From Planctomycetia bacterium TMED53 (GTDB taxonomy: Bacteria; Planctomycetota; UBA8108; UBA1146), in assembly GCA_002167285.1 (NCBI GenBank), contig NHDG01000019.1, positions 1 to 53,280 of the forward strand: a stretch of 53,280 nucleotides of DNA. The letters are read 5' to 3'. Both the position numbers and the translations under genes were made by a program. Positions 35,047 to 44,077 of the stretch are shown here, one piece after another (position 1 is the stretch's first letter; every line of letters starts with the position of its first letter). The notes beneath the pieces are model-generated. The model was not told where the DNA came from, ran no database searches, and was given only the letters and a program-made list of their open reading frames with translations.

Positions 35047-35248
35047 TTCATCTCACTTCAGTTACTGATCTTCAAATCTGTATTCACGGTGATGACACAT
35101 TTTTCTGTATCTCAGCAAGAAATCAAAGTGGAACTGAGAAGGAAATCCAGCAGCAGGGCAGGAATTTCCCATTAGGGGAGGGATTTTGCAACTTGGAACG
35201 GTCTTGAAGAGGTTCGGAGCTTGAGCAAATGATAGCCAGTCCAGTGAA

Positions 35249-36136
35249 TCAGGAAGTGATACTCGTGTTTGAAAAACTCAACTGAATATCAGCGCGCTTT
35301 CGATCATTGGGCATATCAAGTGGATGAGGCAAAAGATTTTCAGAGGCGGCCTTCGCATATTTGCTGAATGTGAGCTCCATAGTCAAAGGCAGTTGATCAG
35401 ATTTTCTGATGAGGCCGCAATTGTTGGGATGAACGTGAACAAGTTTCAAACCAAATTTTTCTACGAAATTCTTGATGGTTTGGAGATGAATATCACAATC
35501 GTGAAACTCGATCACCATGCCACTGATCCTGTTTTTATTTTCGATCAAGGTATCCAGGAAACGATATTCAGAGCCCTCAACGTCAATTTTCAAAAACACA
35601 TTGTCTGAGGATACTTCGCCAAGGACCTGATTCATCGTGCAGTGAGGCCCCGCTGACTCAAGGCCGACAAACTGTTCTCTGTGTTGGACGTCGTTTCGAA
35701 AAAAGTTTTTGTAAGAAAAGTAGGTATTCATCGCGCGCCATAGTTTTTTGGGTCTCGTGGGTTTGAGCAGCGCTTTGAGTGCTTTCTTGGCAAAAAAAGC
35801 TTTGCTTACGGAGGCGTCATAAGCAATCACCGGAACTTTACGATGATTCAAGAAATCGCTTTCGAAGCTCCAGTCATCATTGATTCCCAAACCGATCAGG
35901 AAATCTGATTCGAGAACGTCAGCCTTCGATACCAAGTAGCCACCGTCGTAGTCCCGGCCGACCCTGATGAGATCATCCGCAGAATTAAACTTCAGAAAAG
36001 CGGGTAAAATGCCTTCCATGTGACTCTCTTTCAAACTCAGTACTCGCAGCGGATCACGGCTCGGCTTGCCTTCGGATTGAATGATGGCCGAGAAATGGGG
36101 ATCGTTACGAACTATTGAGATTTGATCAATCCTCAT
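35249..36136 (-). CDS. FkbM-type methyltransferase-like protein
   Basis: The 295-residue protein has FLIGLGINDDWSFESDF (a SAM-binding-type first motif region, residues 79-95) and KIDVEGSEYRFLDTL (183-197), the hallmark of FkbM-family methyltransferases that modify sugars or polysaccharides. It is clearly richer in A and T than the guaA gene beside it (two 60-base lines sampled at 40% GC against 62%), which suggests recent transfer. The start at 36136 overlaps the small membrane ORF by 11 bases but has only a weak site; an ATG at 36019 has GAGAG before it and is an alternative. Substrate unknown. Confidence 0.65.
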   Translation of the reverse strand: MRIDQISIVRNDPHFSAIIQSEGKPSRDPLRVLSLKESHMEGILPAFLKFNSADDLIRVGRDYDGGYLVSKADVLESDFLIGLGINDDWSFESDFLNHRKVPVIAYDASVSKAFFAKKALKALLKPTRPKKLWRAMNTYFSYKNFFRNDVQHREQFVGLESAGPHCTMNQVLGEVSSDNVFLKIDVEGSEYRFLDTLIENKNRISGMVIEFHDCDIHLQTIKNFVEKFGLKLVHVHPNNCGLIRKSDQLPLTMELTFSKYAKAASENLLPHPLDMPNDRKRADIQLSFSNTSITS

Positions 36137-36224
36137 CCTTTGACGAGCGATTGAAAACTAACCAAGCGATGAGCAATAGACCGAAGATGAGGCCCGCGAA
36201 CAGTAATATGCTTAATCCGCCCAT
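36126..36224 (-). CDS. Small 32-residue single-pass membrane protein coupled to guaA
   Basis: Reading on the minus strand from the ATG at 36224, the protein has one long hydrophobic helix (SILLFAGLIFGLLLIAWLVF) and a charged end (NRSSKDED). The ATG lies one base after the guaA stop, and the GGGAG inside the last guaA codons can serve as its ribosome site (TGGGAGTGACATG). The hydrophobic-then-charged layout is that of a real bacterial small membrane protein, and the gap between guaA and the FkbM gene would otherwise be empty. Too short for standard gene finders. Function unknown. Confidence 0.55.
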   Translation of the reverse strand: MGGLSILLFAGLIFGLLLIAWLVFNRSSKDED

Positions 36225-36225
36225 G

Positions 36226-37782
36226 TCACTCCCATTCTATGGTGGATGGAGGCTTGCTAGAGATGTCCAGCACGACTCGATTGATGCCTTTGACCTCATT
36301 GCAGATTCGATTGCTGATTCTGGCAAGAATCTCTTGGGGAGGCAGCATCCAATTCGCAGTCATTCCATCGATGGATTCGACGATTCTTAGAGCCGCGGTC
36401 GCTTCGTAGGTTCTTTGGTCTCCCTGTACTCCGACTGATCTCACCGGAAGTAGCACCGCGAAGCCTTGCCAAACGTCCGAGTGGCGTTCCCACTGCTGGA
36501 GTTCTTCACGGACGATGGCGTCCGCATCGCGAAGAGTGTCGAGGCGTTCTCGAGTGATATCACCGATGATTCTGATTCCCAAGCCAGGACCAGGGAATGG
36601 TTGACGATGGACGATTTCGTCGGGGAGTCCGAGCTCCTTGCCGATCAGGCGCGCTTCGTCTTTGAAGAGGAATCGCAGTGGCTCCACAAGTTCAAAGTCG
36701 AGATCGTCAGGAAGTCCGCCGACGTTGTGGTGACTTTTGATGGTTGCCGAAGGGCCTTCAAAGGGGCTGACACTTTCGATCACATCAGGATAAAGAGTTC
36801 CTTGGGCGAGAAATTTGGCATCTTTGAACTCTTTGGCTGCTTCACGGAATTCATCGATGAATTGGTAACCGATTTGTTTTCTCTTCGTTTCAGGGTCGGT
36901 CACATCCACAAGCCGCTCGAGGAAGCGGTCGGTCGCATCGATGAAGCGGAAGTCTAGATTGAACTGTCCTTGGAAAACATCACAAACCTGTTCTGCTTCG
37001 CCTTTTCGTAACAGACCATTATCGACGAAGAAGCAGGTGAGTCGATCTCCGATGGCCTTATGGATTAGCAAGGCGACAACGGAAGAATCGACGCCGCCCG
37101 AAAGGCCACAGACGACCCTTCCATCTCCAACTTGGTTTCGGATTTCCTCCACCGCCCATTCGACGTAATCTTTGATCTCCCAATCGCCGCTGAATCCGCA
37201 GATTCGATACAGGAAGTTGTGAAGAATCTTGCCTTCGTCGAGGGTGTGAGTGACTTCCGGGTGAAACTGAAGTCCCCAGAAGTTCAGGTTTGGATCATGG
37301 ACCGCGGCGAGGGGGGTATTTTCAGTGTGGGCGATGGCTTGAAAACCGTCACCGCTCTTCGAGATTCTATCGCCATGGCTCATCCACACTTGAAGTTGTG
37401 CGGGGCAATCCTGGAAGATGGGATTGTCGGTGGCATCGATATTCAGGGTCGTGTCGCCGTACTCACGCTCATTGGAGGGGATCACCTCACCTCCGGCAGT
37501 TTGGCAAGCGACCTGCATGCCGTAGCAGATTCCCAAGACGGGTACAGGTAAGTTGAGGATGGCTGGATCCAGCTGGGGAGCACCTTCATCGTAAACTCCG
37601 CAGGGGCCGCCACTGAGGATGACTCCGTGAACACCGCGGCTTTGAAGCTCTTCAGCGGTGGTCGTGCACGGGAGGATCTCACAGTAAACGCGATTCTCCC
37701 TGACCCGGCGGGCGATCAGTTGGCTGTACTGGGATCCAAAGTCGAGGATCGCACAGAATTCATTCTTATTGCTTGAGGCCAA
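36226..37782 (-). CDS. guaA: GMP synthase (glutamine-hydrolysing)
   Basis: The 518-residue enzyme has an amidotransferase domain with the catalytic Cys86 in GICYGMQ and the His-Pro-Glu triad part (HPEVTH), an ATP-pyrophosphatase domain with GLSGGVDSS, and a C-terminal dimerisation part ending IEWE. It converts XMP to GMP with glutamine and ATP. The start is TTG with AGAGG upstream, 28 bases after guaB. Both genes are co-directed. Confidence 0.98.
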   Translation of the reverse strand: MASSNKNEFCAILDFGSQYSQLIARRVRENRVYCEILPCTTTAEELQSRGVHGVILSGGPCGVYDEGAPQLDPAILNLPVPVLGICYGMQVACQTAGGEVIPSNEREYGDTTLNIDATDNPIFQDCPAQLQVWMSHGDRISKSGDGFQAIAHTENTPLAAVHDPNLNFWGLQFHPEVTHTLDEGKILHNFLYRICGFSGDWEIKDYVEWAVEEIRNQVGDGRVVCGLSGGVDSSVVALLIHKAIGDRLTCFFVDNGLLRKGEAEQVCDVFQGQFNLDFRFIDATDRFLERLVDVTDPETKRKQIGYQFIDEFREAAKEFKDAKFLAQGTLYPDVIESVSPFEGPSATIKSHHNVGGLPDDLDFELVEPLRFLFKDEARLIGKELGLPDEIVHRQPFPGPGLGIRIIGDITRERLDTLRDADAIVREELQQWERHSDVWQGFAVLLPVRSVGVQGDQRTYEATAALRIVESIDGMTANWMLPPQEILARISNRICNEVKGINRVVLDISSKPPSTIEWE

Positions 37783-37810
37783 CTTGGCATCCTCTCTCTT
37801 ACAATCTCAA

Positions 37811-39319
37811 CTATTCGACGCGCTCTCGAGTGCCCATGGCAGGTTTCTCGTAGGAGTACATATCGTGAACACCACCCTCACGCTGGGCTGACATCGTCCG
37901 TGTTTCAAAACTGACTTTGCCTGCTTCCAAAGCGGCGTGAAGTGCGGGCAACGATTTCACTCCGATATCTTGGAAGGCGTGCTTTAGGCCCTGACATAGG
38001 TAAGGCGCCAAGTTTCTAACAGAACCTTTGTCCATCACCATTCCGGAAACGCCCTGTGCAACACGAACCTGTTCGTCTTCTGCGAAGTAGCGTTTGCCGC
38101 CACCGGAATCCATCGCCTCGATGGAGGCCATGCCACGGTAGCGCTTGAGGCGAACACCATTTTGATAAAAGTATTCGCCAGGGGTTTCTGACGTTCCTGA
38201 GAACATTAGACCCATCATGACAGCAGATGATCCTAGTGAGAGAGCTTTGACGATGTGTCCGATATCTCTGATTCCGCCATCTGCGATGACGGGGACACCG
38301 CGTGTACGACAGTAGCTTGCGCAGTGGTAAACTGCTGCGGCCTGTCCACGACCGACCGCCATCGTCTCTTGTGTGGTGCAAATGGATCCAGGGCCCATTC
38401 CGACACGAATACCATCGGCTCCACTATCGATCAGGGTTTCGCATTGATCTCGGGTGACCACATTTCCTGCGATCACTTGTAGGTCAGGGTATTTAGCTTT
38501 GGTTTCTCTTAGTAGGTCTACCTGAAAGACCGAGTGTCCCTGGGCACTGTCGACGACGATCACATCGACTCCTGCCTCAACGAGGGCAGCAAGTCGCTCG
38601 CGGTCATCGGGACGAGTGGAAATCGCGGCCCCAACCATCAGTTGTTTGTCAGCACTTTTGGAGGCTTCAGGGAAGTCGCGATTCTTTTTGATGTCATTGC
38701 GCGAAACCAATGCGCAGAGGAAGCCGTTTTCATCGACGATGGGAAGTTTTCCCTTCTTCGATTCTCGCAAAATTCGATTTGCTTCCTGAAGTGTGATGCC
38801 CTTGGGTGCTGTGATAGGATCTTTTGTCAGCACCTGCTCAAGAATGATTGAGCGATCGGCTTCGAAATCTACATCCCTATTCGTGACGATTCCGACCAAC
38901 CGTGATTGCAGGGTGCCGTCTTCAGTGATGGGAACCCCTGAGAATCCGTGGCGCTCGCGGATCGAATCGACATCTGAGATTTGATCTTTGGGACTCAACA
39001 CGATCGGTTCTGTAATGAAACCGTTCTCATAACGTTTGACCCGGCGCACCATTCGCGCTTGTTCTTCGATAGTGTTGTTGTAGTGAATAAATCCGATTCC
39101 ACCGAGAAGGGCCAGATTGACTGCCATCTCGGTTTCGGTCACGGTATCCATCGGCGAGGAACAGAGGGGAGCCTGGATTACGATTTCCCGAGTCAGTTGT
39201 GTCTGCAGCTTGACATCTTGAACACCGAAATCGATGAATCCGGGCATGATGATCAAATCGTCGTAGGTCAGGCTGCTATGTGAATGAAAGACTTCACTGG
39301 CAGTCATTCCATCGGCCAC
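37811..39319 (-). CDS. guaB: Inosine-5'-monophosphate dehydrogenase
   Basis: The 502-residue enzyme oxidises IMP to XMP with NAD, the rate step of guanine nucleotide synthesis. It has a barrel with the catalytic Cys314 in GPGSICTT and a CBS-domain pair between about residues 105 and 215 that can bind nucleotides for control. The start GTG at 39319 has GAGGGGG a few bases upstream; an inner ATG at 39307 is less likely. It is followed by guaA, so both steps from IMP to GMP are in one operon. Confidence 0.97.
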   Translation of the reverse strand: MADGMTASEVFHSHSSLTYDDLIIMPGFIDFGVQDVKLQTQLTREIVIQAPLCSSPMDTVTETEMAVNLALLGGIGFIHYNNTIEEQARMVRRVKRYENGFITEPIVLSPKDQISDVDSIRERHGFSGVPITEDGTLQSRLVGIVTNRDVDFEADRSIILEQVLTKDPITAPKGITLQEANRILRESKKGKLPIVDENGFLCALVSRNDIKKNRDFPEASKSADKQLMVGAAISTRPDDRERLAALVEAGVDVIVVDSAQGHSVFQVDLLRETKAKYPDLQVIAGNVVTRDQCETLIDSGADGIRVGMGPGSICTTQETMAVGRGQAAAVYHCASYCRTRGVPVIADGGIRDIGHIVKALSLGSSAVMMGLMFSGTSETPGEYFYQNGVRLKRYRGMASIEAMDSGGGKRYFAEDEQVRVAQGVSGMVMDKGSVRNLAPYLCQGLKHAFQDIGVKSLPALHAALEAGKVSFETRTMSAQREGGVHDMYSYEKPAMGTRERVE

Positions 39320-39904
39320 GAGGCCCCCTCAACTAGTCATCCGGCGATGACTTCCATGCAATTTTGCAATTGCGTCTTCACGAACTTTGAATCGCCAACC
39401 CGGATTTTGCCAATTGGAGAGGTCAATTACGGCCTGGACCGTAAGGTGAAGCCTCGAACCGCGAATCCGGTGGAACCACCCCAAGGCGACACATCGTATG
39501 AAGGGGCAGTTGGCAAAGTTTAGGGGAGGCATGGTCGAAGTCAACGAGACCGGCCCAGAGAGACCACTTTCCAGTGCCTGGTTTAGGTGGGTTGAACGGC
39601 AGGGAAAGGCTCAATTTCGAGCTTCTTCGACGGTTTTCACACGTCTCCCAGCTTTCGGAGCAAACCGCCGTGGATTATCCTTTCCGAGACCAAAGAGGTT
39701 GTTTTTTTGCAGTTAGCCAAGCGGCATCACCCTATTTGACGGGGATTTACAAAGGTTTGAACCAAAGCTGAACCGGAGTGAAGTCGCGATTGGCGGATCA
39801 GCAGCCCTCTTAGCCATCTAATTCAGGGATTCGCCCCCAGACGGATCCGGAGCAGTGACCCACCGGCATTTTCCGGTCAGGGATCGAGGAACGAGGAACA
39901 CTGA
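39320..39904. promoter_or_regulatory. 585-base divergent regulatory region between guaB and the MoxR operon
   Basis: I see no convincing gene in this region on either strand. It has several perfect short dyads: AGTCATC/GATGACT at 39335-39352 with a four-base loop, 16 bases before the guaB start; GCAATT/AATTGC at 39358-39373; TTACGG/CCGTAA at 39427-39444; GGTGG/CCACC at 39469-39480. The first could shape the guaB leader. The second half, nearest the MoxR operon, has no structure that I can name. RNase P, SRP, tmRNA and 6S RNA core motifs were looked for and not found. Confidence 0.4.
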
Positions 39905-40981
39905 ATGAACGAAGAAGACATGAATTCAGACCATGAGGATGCAGCGTTGCCAGATGAGCCCGTCAATGATTCTTCCTCCGCAGCTGGATCAGGTGTGGGA
40001 GATCGACTCGATGAAATCCAGGGCGCAGTGGAGTCCCTGCGACAGCAGTTGGCACAAGTGATCGTCGGTCAGGAAGAAGTGATCGACCAACTCCTTCTTT
40101 CTCTGCTTTCTTCGGGGCACTGCCTGTTGGTCGGAGTTCCGGGGCTCGCAAAGACATTGTTGATCAGCACTCTCGCCAGAGCTCTGAACTTGGAGTTTAA
40201 CCGCATCCAATTCACACCAGATTTGATGCCGAGTGACATCACCGGTACTGAAGTGATTCAGGAAGATAGCGCCTCCGGAGAGCGAGTTTTCCGATTCGTT
40301 CCCGGACCGATTTTCGCCAACATCGTTCTTGCCGACGAGATCAACCGAACTCCGCCAAAAACCCAGGCTGCATTGCTGGAGGCGATGCAGGAGAAGCAGG
40401 TGACAGTCGGAGGTCATCGCCATCCGCTGGATGAGCCCTTCTTTGTTCTCGCAACACAGAACCCGATCGAGCAAGAGGGAACCTATCCTCTTCCGGAAGC
40501 ACAGTTGGACCGATTCATGTTCAACATCCGTGTTGATTACCCCTCCTCTGATGAGGAATTGGAAATCATGCAGCGAACGACTGGAGGTCACGCCGCCGAA
40601 GTCAATTCGGTGCTCGATGGACCAAAGATTCGCGAGCTCCAAGCCTTGGTCAGGGAAGTTCCTATCGCCGATGATTTGATTCGTTACGCATTGCGGTTGA
40701 CCCGCGCCACCAGAGTTCGCACCGATGAGTCCCCGGATTTCATCAAGCGTCACGTCGATTGGGGTGCAGGTCCAAGGGCCGGCCAATATCTGGTGCTCGG
40801 AGCGAAAGCGAGTGCCGTTCTCTCTGGGCGACCTCATGTGACCGCAGAAGATATCCGTAGGGTTGCGTTACCAGTGCTGCGGCATCGCATCGTGACGAAC
40901 TTCGCTGCGGAGGCTGAAGGGGTCACTTCTGACGACATCGTCACGAGGCTTCTGGAGGAGACGGCTGCGCATGTCGTCTGA
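39905..40981 (+). CDS. MoxR family AAA+ ATPase
   Basis: The 358-residue ATPase has Walker A GVPGLAKT (residues 77-84), Walker B VLADEINR (141-148) and the family segments [20 protein letters not shown] and [14 protein letters not shown]. MoxR proteins act as chaperones or activators with VWA-domain partners; here four such partners or membrane proteins follow directly. An acidic N-terminal 30-residue extension is extra. Overlaps the DUF58 gene by 11 bases. The start has GAGGAACACTGA before ATG. First gene of the operon. Confidence 0.95.
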   Translation: MNEEDMNSDHEDAALPDEPVNDSSSAAGSGVGDRLDEIQGAVESLRQQLAQVIVGQEEVIDQLLLSLLSSGHCLLVGVPGLAKTLLISTLARALNLEFNRIQFTPDLMPSDITGTEVIQEDSASGERVFRFVPGPIFANIVLADEINRTPPKTQAALLEAMQEKQVTVGGHRHPLDEPFFVLATQNPIEQEGTYPLPEAQLDRFMFNIRVDYPSSDEELEIMQRTTGGHAAEVNSVLDGPKIRELQALVREVPIADDLIRYALRLTRATRVRTDESPDFIKRHVDWGAGPRAGQYLVLGAKASAVLSGRPHVTAEDIRRVALPVLRHRIVTNFAAEAEGVTSDDIVTRLLEETAAHVV

Positions 40982-41888
40982 GGAATCTCAGCGACTCGAA
41001 TCTCAAAGACTCCTCGACCCGGCTGTTTTGGCACGGGTCTCAGGACTCATCGTGCGTGCACGAATGATCGTTGAAGGTTCGATCACCGGCCTTCACCGAA
41101 GTCCATTCCATGGCTCGTCCGTCGAGTTCGCTGAGCACCGTGAGTACGTTCCCGGCGACGACATTCGGCACATCGATTGGAAAGTTTTTGGCCGCAGTGA
41201 TCGCTTCTATATCAAACAGTTTGAGGAAGAGACAAACCTCAGGGTGCAGTTGGTTCTCGATGCTAGTGAGTCGATGAACTACGGCTCTGGGGCGATGACC
41301 AAACTGGATTACGCTAGAACCCTCGCAGCTTCTCTCGCCTATCTGATCTTGGGCCAACAGGATGCTGTGGGCGCTCTCGTCTTCGATGAAAAGATTCGTG
41401 CTGATGCGCCGATTTCACAAAGCCGCAGCCATCTTCAAGACTTAGTGACGGTTTTGTCACAGGAGTCGGGTAAAGACGCCACCGATCTCGGTGAGGTTCT
41501 CGGTCGCGTATCTGATCGTCTGAAAAGACGCTGCTTGATCGTGCTATTAAGCGATCTCTTCGATGAGCCTGAGGGGATTCTCCACGGACTGAGAAGGCTG
41601 CGTCATGCCGGCCATGATGTTCTTGTTCTTCACGTGATGGATCCAGATGAACTCGAGTTCCCTTTCACTCGGATGACGATGTTCGAGGGGCTCGAAGGGA
41701 TGCCTCATCAGTTGGCTGATCCGGAAGCGGTTCGGGAGGCGTACCTCTCGGAGGTTCGAGAATTTACTCGCACGATTCGTAGGGATTTTCGTAACAGTGG
41801 AATCCAGTATCAGTTGGCAGATTGCTCACGGGGGTTTGATCAAATCCTTCGTGAAGCTCTAGTTAAGAGATCAGGGAGCCCACGATGA
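40971..41888 (+). CDS. DUF58 protein with VWA-like MIDAS motif
   Basis: The 305-residue protein has the DUF58 core [22 protein letters not shown] (residues 56-77) and a MIDAS-type motif DASES (97-101) for metal binding, with a later Asp in [12 protein letters not shown]58 proteins usually pair with MoxR ATPases. It is probably cytoplasmic: no membrane helix is seen. Its stop overlaps the next start as ATGA. Confidence 0.92.
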   Translation: MSSEESQRLESQRLLDPAVLARVSGLIVRARMIVEGSITGLHRSPFHGSSVEFAEHREYVPGDDIRHIDWKVFGRSDRFYIKQFEEETNLRVQLVLDASESMNYGSGAMTKLDYARTLAASLAYLILGQQDAVGALVFDEKIRADAPISQSRSHLQDLVTVLSQESGKDATDLGEVLGRVSDRLKRRCLIVLLSDLFDEPEGILHGLRRLRHAGHDVLVLHVMDPDELEFPFTRMTMFEGLEGMPHQLADPEAVREAYLSEVREFTRTIRRDFRNSGIQYQLADCSRGFDQILREALVKRSGSPR

Positions 41889-44077
41889 GTTTCGTCAATC
41901 CGGCGCTCCTTGGTTTTCTTTCCTTGGGTCTGATTCCCATCGTGATCTACCTGATCAACCGTCAGCGCTATCGTCGTAGACCATGGGCAGCCATGGAGTT
42001 TTTGCTGAAGGCGATGAAGCGGCATCAGCGCAGATTACGTCTCGAAAATCTGCTGTTGTTGATCCTTCGAACACTCGCCGTTCTGCTCTTCGTTTTCGCC
42101 ATGGCAAGGCCGAGCCTCGACGATGGAACTTTGCCAGTTTTGGGAAGAGTGGCTCGTCAAGAAGCGGTGATCATCGATGCTTCTTCAAGTATGGCTGCAA
42201 CGATGGCGAGCAGAACCACATTGCAGGGTGCAAGAGAGCAAGCTCGGACTTTGTTGTTGGATTTGGAAGTTGGGGATCGAACGTCACTCTTTGTGGGGGG
42301 GTTACCTCCGGTGGAAACACCAACCCCACAGATGGAGCTAGTCGCTGAGGGTGGGCCTGCACAGATCCTTGGTCAGTTGGAGCAGATTAAACCAGGCTGG
42401 CTCAAGCTCGATCCAGAGACATTGATATCAGAAGCAGCAGCTTTCGCTGAAGAACAGGGTGGAGAGTGGACCTTCCACTTCTTTTCCGACTTCCAACGAA
42501 ATGACTGGTACTCAGAAGATGGAACCGAGAGGCCGGCAGTCAGAAAAGCACTCGACCTTTTGGAGGCCGCGGGGTCGGTGGTTCGCCTCCACAACGTGGC
42601 TCCAGAAAAACCACGCAATATCAGCATGCTTTCGCTACGCCCATCTTCCGGGTTGATCAGCACTGACCTTCCGCTCTCCTTTCAAGTTGAGTTGGCCAAT
42701 CGGGGAATGGAAATGGTTCCCGGTATCGAAGTCGAATTGTTGATCGATGGCGAGGTCCAAGGAACAAGGCAAGTCGATGTAGAAGGCGGTGAAGAAATCA
42801 CTTTGAGCTTCCCGCACATCTTTAGATTGCCGGGTGTTGCACGAGTGGAAGCCAGGCTTCGAAGCGATGATTTAGATAGGGATGATGCCCGCTGGTTTGC
42901 GTGTGAAGTGGTGGAGTCTGTCAAGATTCTTGTGGCCGATGGCGGTTGGGATGAAGCCGAGCAAACTTCCGAATCGGACTGGCTATTGGCAGCGATTGGT
43001 GAGGGTGATACTTCGGGCTCAGGAATTCGTCTTTCTCCATACCGTGTGGAAGTCGTTCCCGAAGATCGACTTCTTTCTGCAGATCTCAACAGCGCGAGAA
43101 TTTTGGTTTTGGCCGATGTCTCAACGATGAATCCTGCTGAATCTGATTTGATCGATCAGTTTTTAAAAGATGGTGGCGGCGTACTGGCATTCACCGGGGC
43201 GCGGATGGATCACGCGACATGGAGTGCCAACGCTTGGAAAAATGGTGAGGGGTGGCTTCCTTGGGAGCCTGGAATTAGTGTCTCCGACCCTCGTCGCCAA
43301 GTCTTCTACCATTGGCTCATCACTGATCAGGAACATCCTGTGATGGAGTATCTCGCTGATTTCCCTGAAGCGGGTCTTGGCGACGTCATCGTCCATGGTT
43401 TCCAAAAACCTGAAAGATTGAAGGAGGGTACTGAGGTACTCCTCGAGCTCGATGACTTTGACGAGACCCCTGTGCTCGTTCAGGGATATCGAGGCAATGG
43501 AACTATTGTCGTTCTCGGCACAGGTGCGGACCGAGAATGGAGCAACTTCCCAGTGACCCCTGCCTACGTCTGTTTTCTTCATGAGTGTCTTCCCTGGTTG
43601 ACTTTGCAGGATGGGAATTGGCGCTATCTCGCCCTTGGGCAACCCTTGGTCAAAGAGATCCCCTCATCGGAATATGCTCCCAGGGTTTCATTAATCACCC
43701 CAGAAGGTGGAGTGGTTCCCCTTGCTCTCAAGGAGTCCGAGGATCGTAAATCTTTCCTGTTGAACGTCGCCGGTTCTTGGCAACCGGGAGTTTATGAGAT
43801 TCGGTTTGAAAAAGATTCTGGTGAAACTCGCAGCGATGCATTTGCTGTGAATCCAACACCTGGGGAGGGCGATCTCGTCTTCGTGGATCCCCAAGGCTTG
43901 ATGGAGATTTATCCAGCTGTGGAAGTTGAAGATCCCGGTGCCTCCTCTGATGAGGAGGGAAGCAGTGGGCGAATTGGTGACCTTTGGTATCCGCTCTTTT
44001 CGACGGTGTTTGTCCTACTCCTTTTAGAGACTGGGCTCGCCAGTTTCTTTAGCAGGGCTAGGAGGAAATCCTCATGA
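41885..44077 (+). CDS. BatA-like membrane protein with VWA and amidotransferase-like domains
   Basis: The 730-residue protein begins with the BatA/Bat N-terminal domain: two helices (about residues 9-24 and 57-74) around RRRPWAAMEFLLKAMKRHQRR. A VWA-type domain follows with DASSSM (98-103). After a beta-rich, Ig-like region lies a glutamine-amidotransferase-like alpha/beta domain (about 340-560, ILVADGGWDEAEQ, ILVLADVS), without a visible Cys-His-Glu triad. A last membrane helix is at about 702-722. Coupled by ATGA on both sides. Likely a periplasm-facing sensor or scaffold of the MoxR system. Confidence 0.88.
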   Translation: MSFVNPALLGFLSLGLIPIVIYLINRQRYRRRPWAAMEFLLKAMKRHQRRLRLENLLLLILRTLAVLLFVFAMARPSLDDGTLPVLGRVARQEAVIIDASSSMAATMASRTTLQGAREQARTLLLDLEVGDRTSLFVGGLPPVETPTPQMELVAEGGPAQILGQLEQIKPGWLKLDPETLISEAAAFAEEQGGEWTFHFFSDFQRNDWYSEDGTERPAVRKALDLLEAAGSVVRLHNVAPEKPRNISMLSLRPSSGLISTDLPLSFQVELANRGMEMVPGIEVELLIDGEVQGTRQVDVEGGEEITLSFPHIFRLPGVARVEARLRSDDLDRDDARWFACEVVESVKILVADGGWDEAEQTSESDWLLAAIGEGDTSGSGIRLSPYRVEVVPEDRLLSADLNSARILVLADVSTMNPAESDLIDQFLKDGGGVLAFTGARMDHATWSANAWKNGEGWLPWEPGISVSDPRRQVFYHWLITDQEHPVMEYLADFPEAGLGDVIVHGFQKPERLKEGTEVLLELDDFDETPVLVQGYRGNGTIVVLGTGADREWSNFPVTPAYVCFLHECLPWLTLQDGNWRYLALGQPLVKEIPSSEYAPRVSLITPEGGVVPLALKESEDRKSFLLNVAGSWQPGVYEIRFEKDSGETRSDAFAVNPTPGEGDLVFVDPQGLMEIYPAVEVEDPGASSDEEGSSGRIGDLWYPLFSTVFVLLLLETGLASFFSRARRKSS

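Noticed and set aside
35150-35180. AGGGCAGGAATTTCCC string near ribH, like part of an FMN riboswitch
   Set aside because: It is on the plus strand while ribH is on the minus strand, and the other conserved FMN blocks are missing.
36466-37551. Long plus-strand frames opposite guaA
   Set aside because: Shadows of guaA; the minus strand has all catalytic motifs.
39498-39771. Short plus-strand frames in the guaB-MoxR gap
   Set aside because: Overlapping frames of 65-72 codons without ribosome sites or any protein-like pattern.
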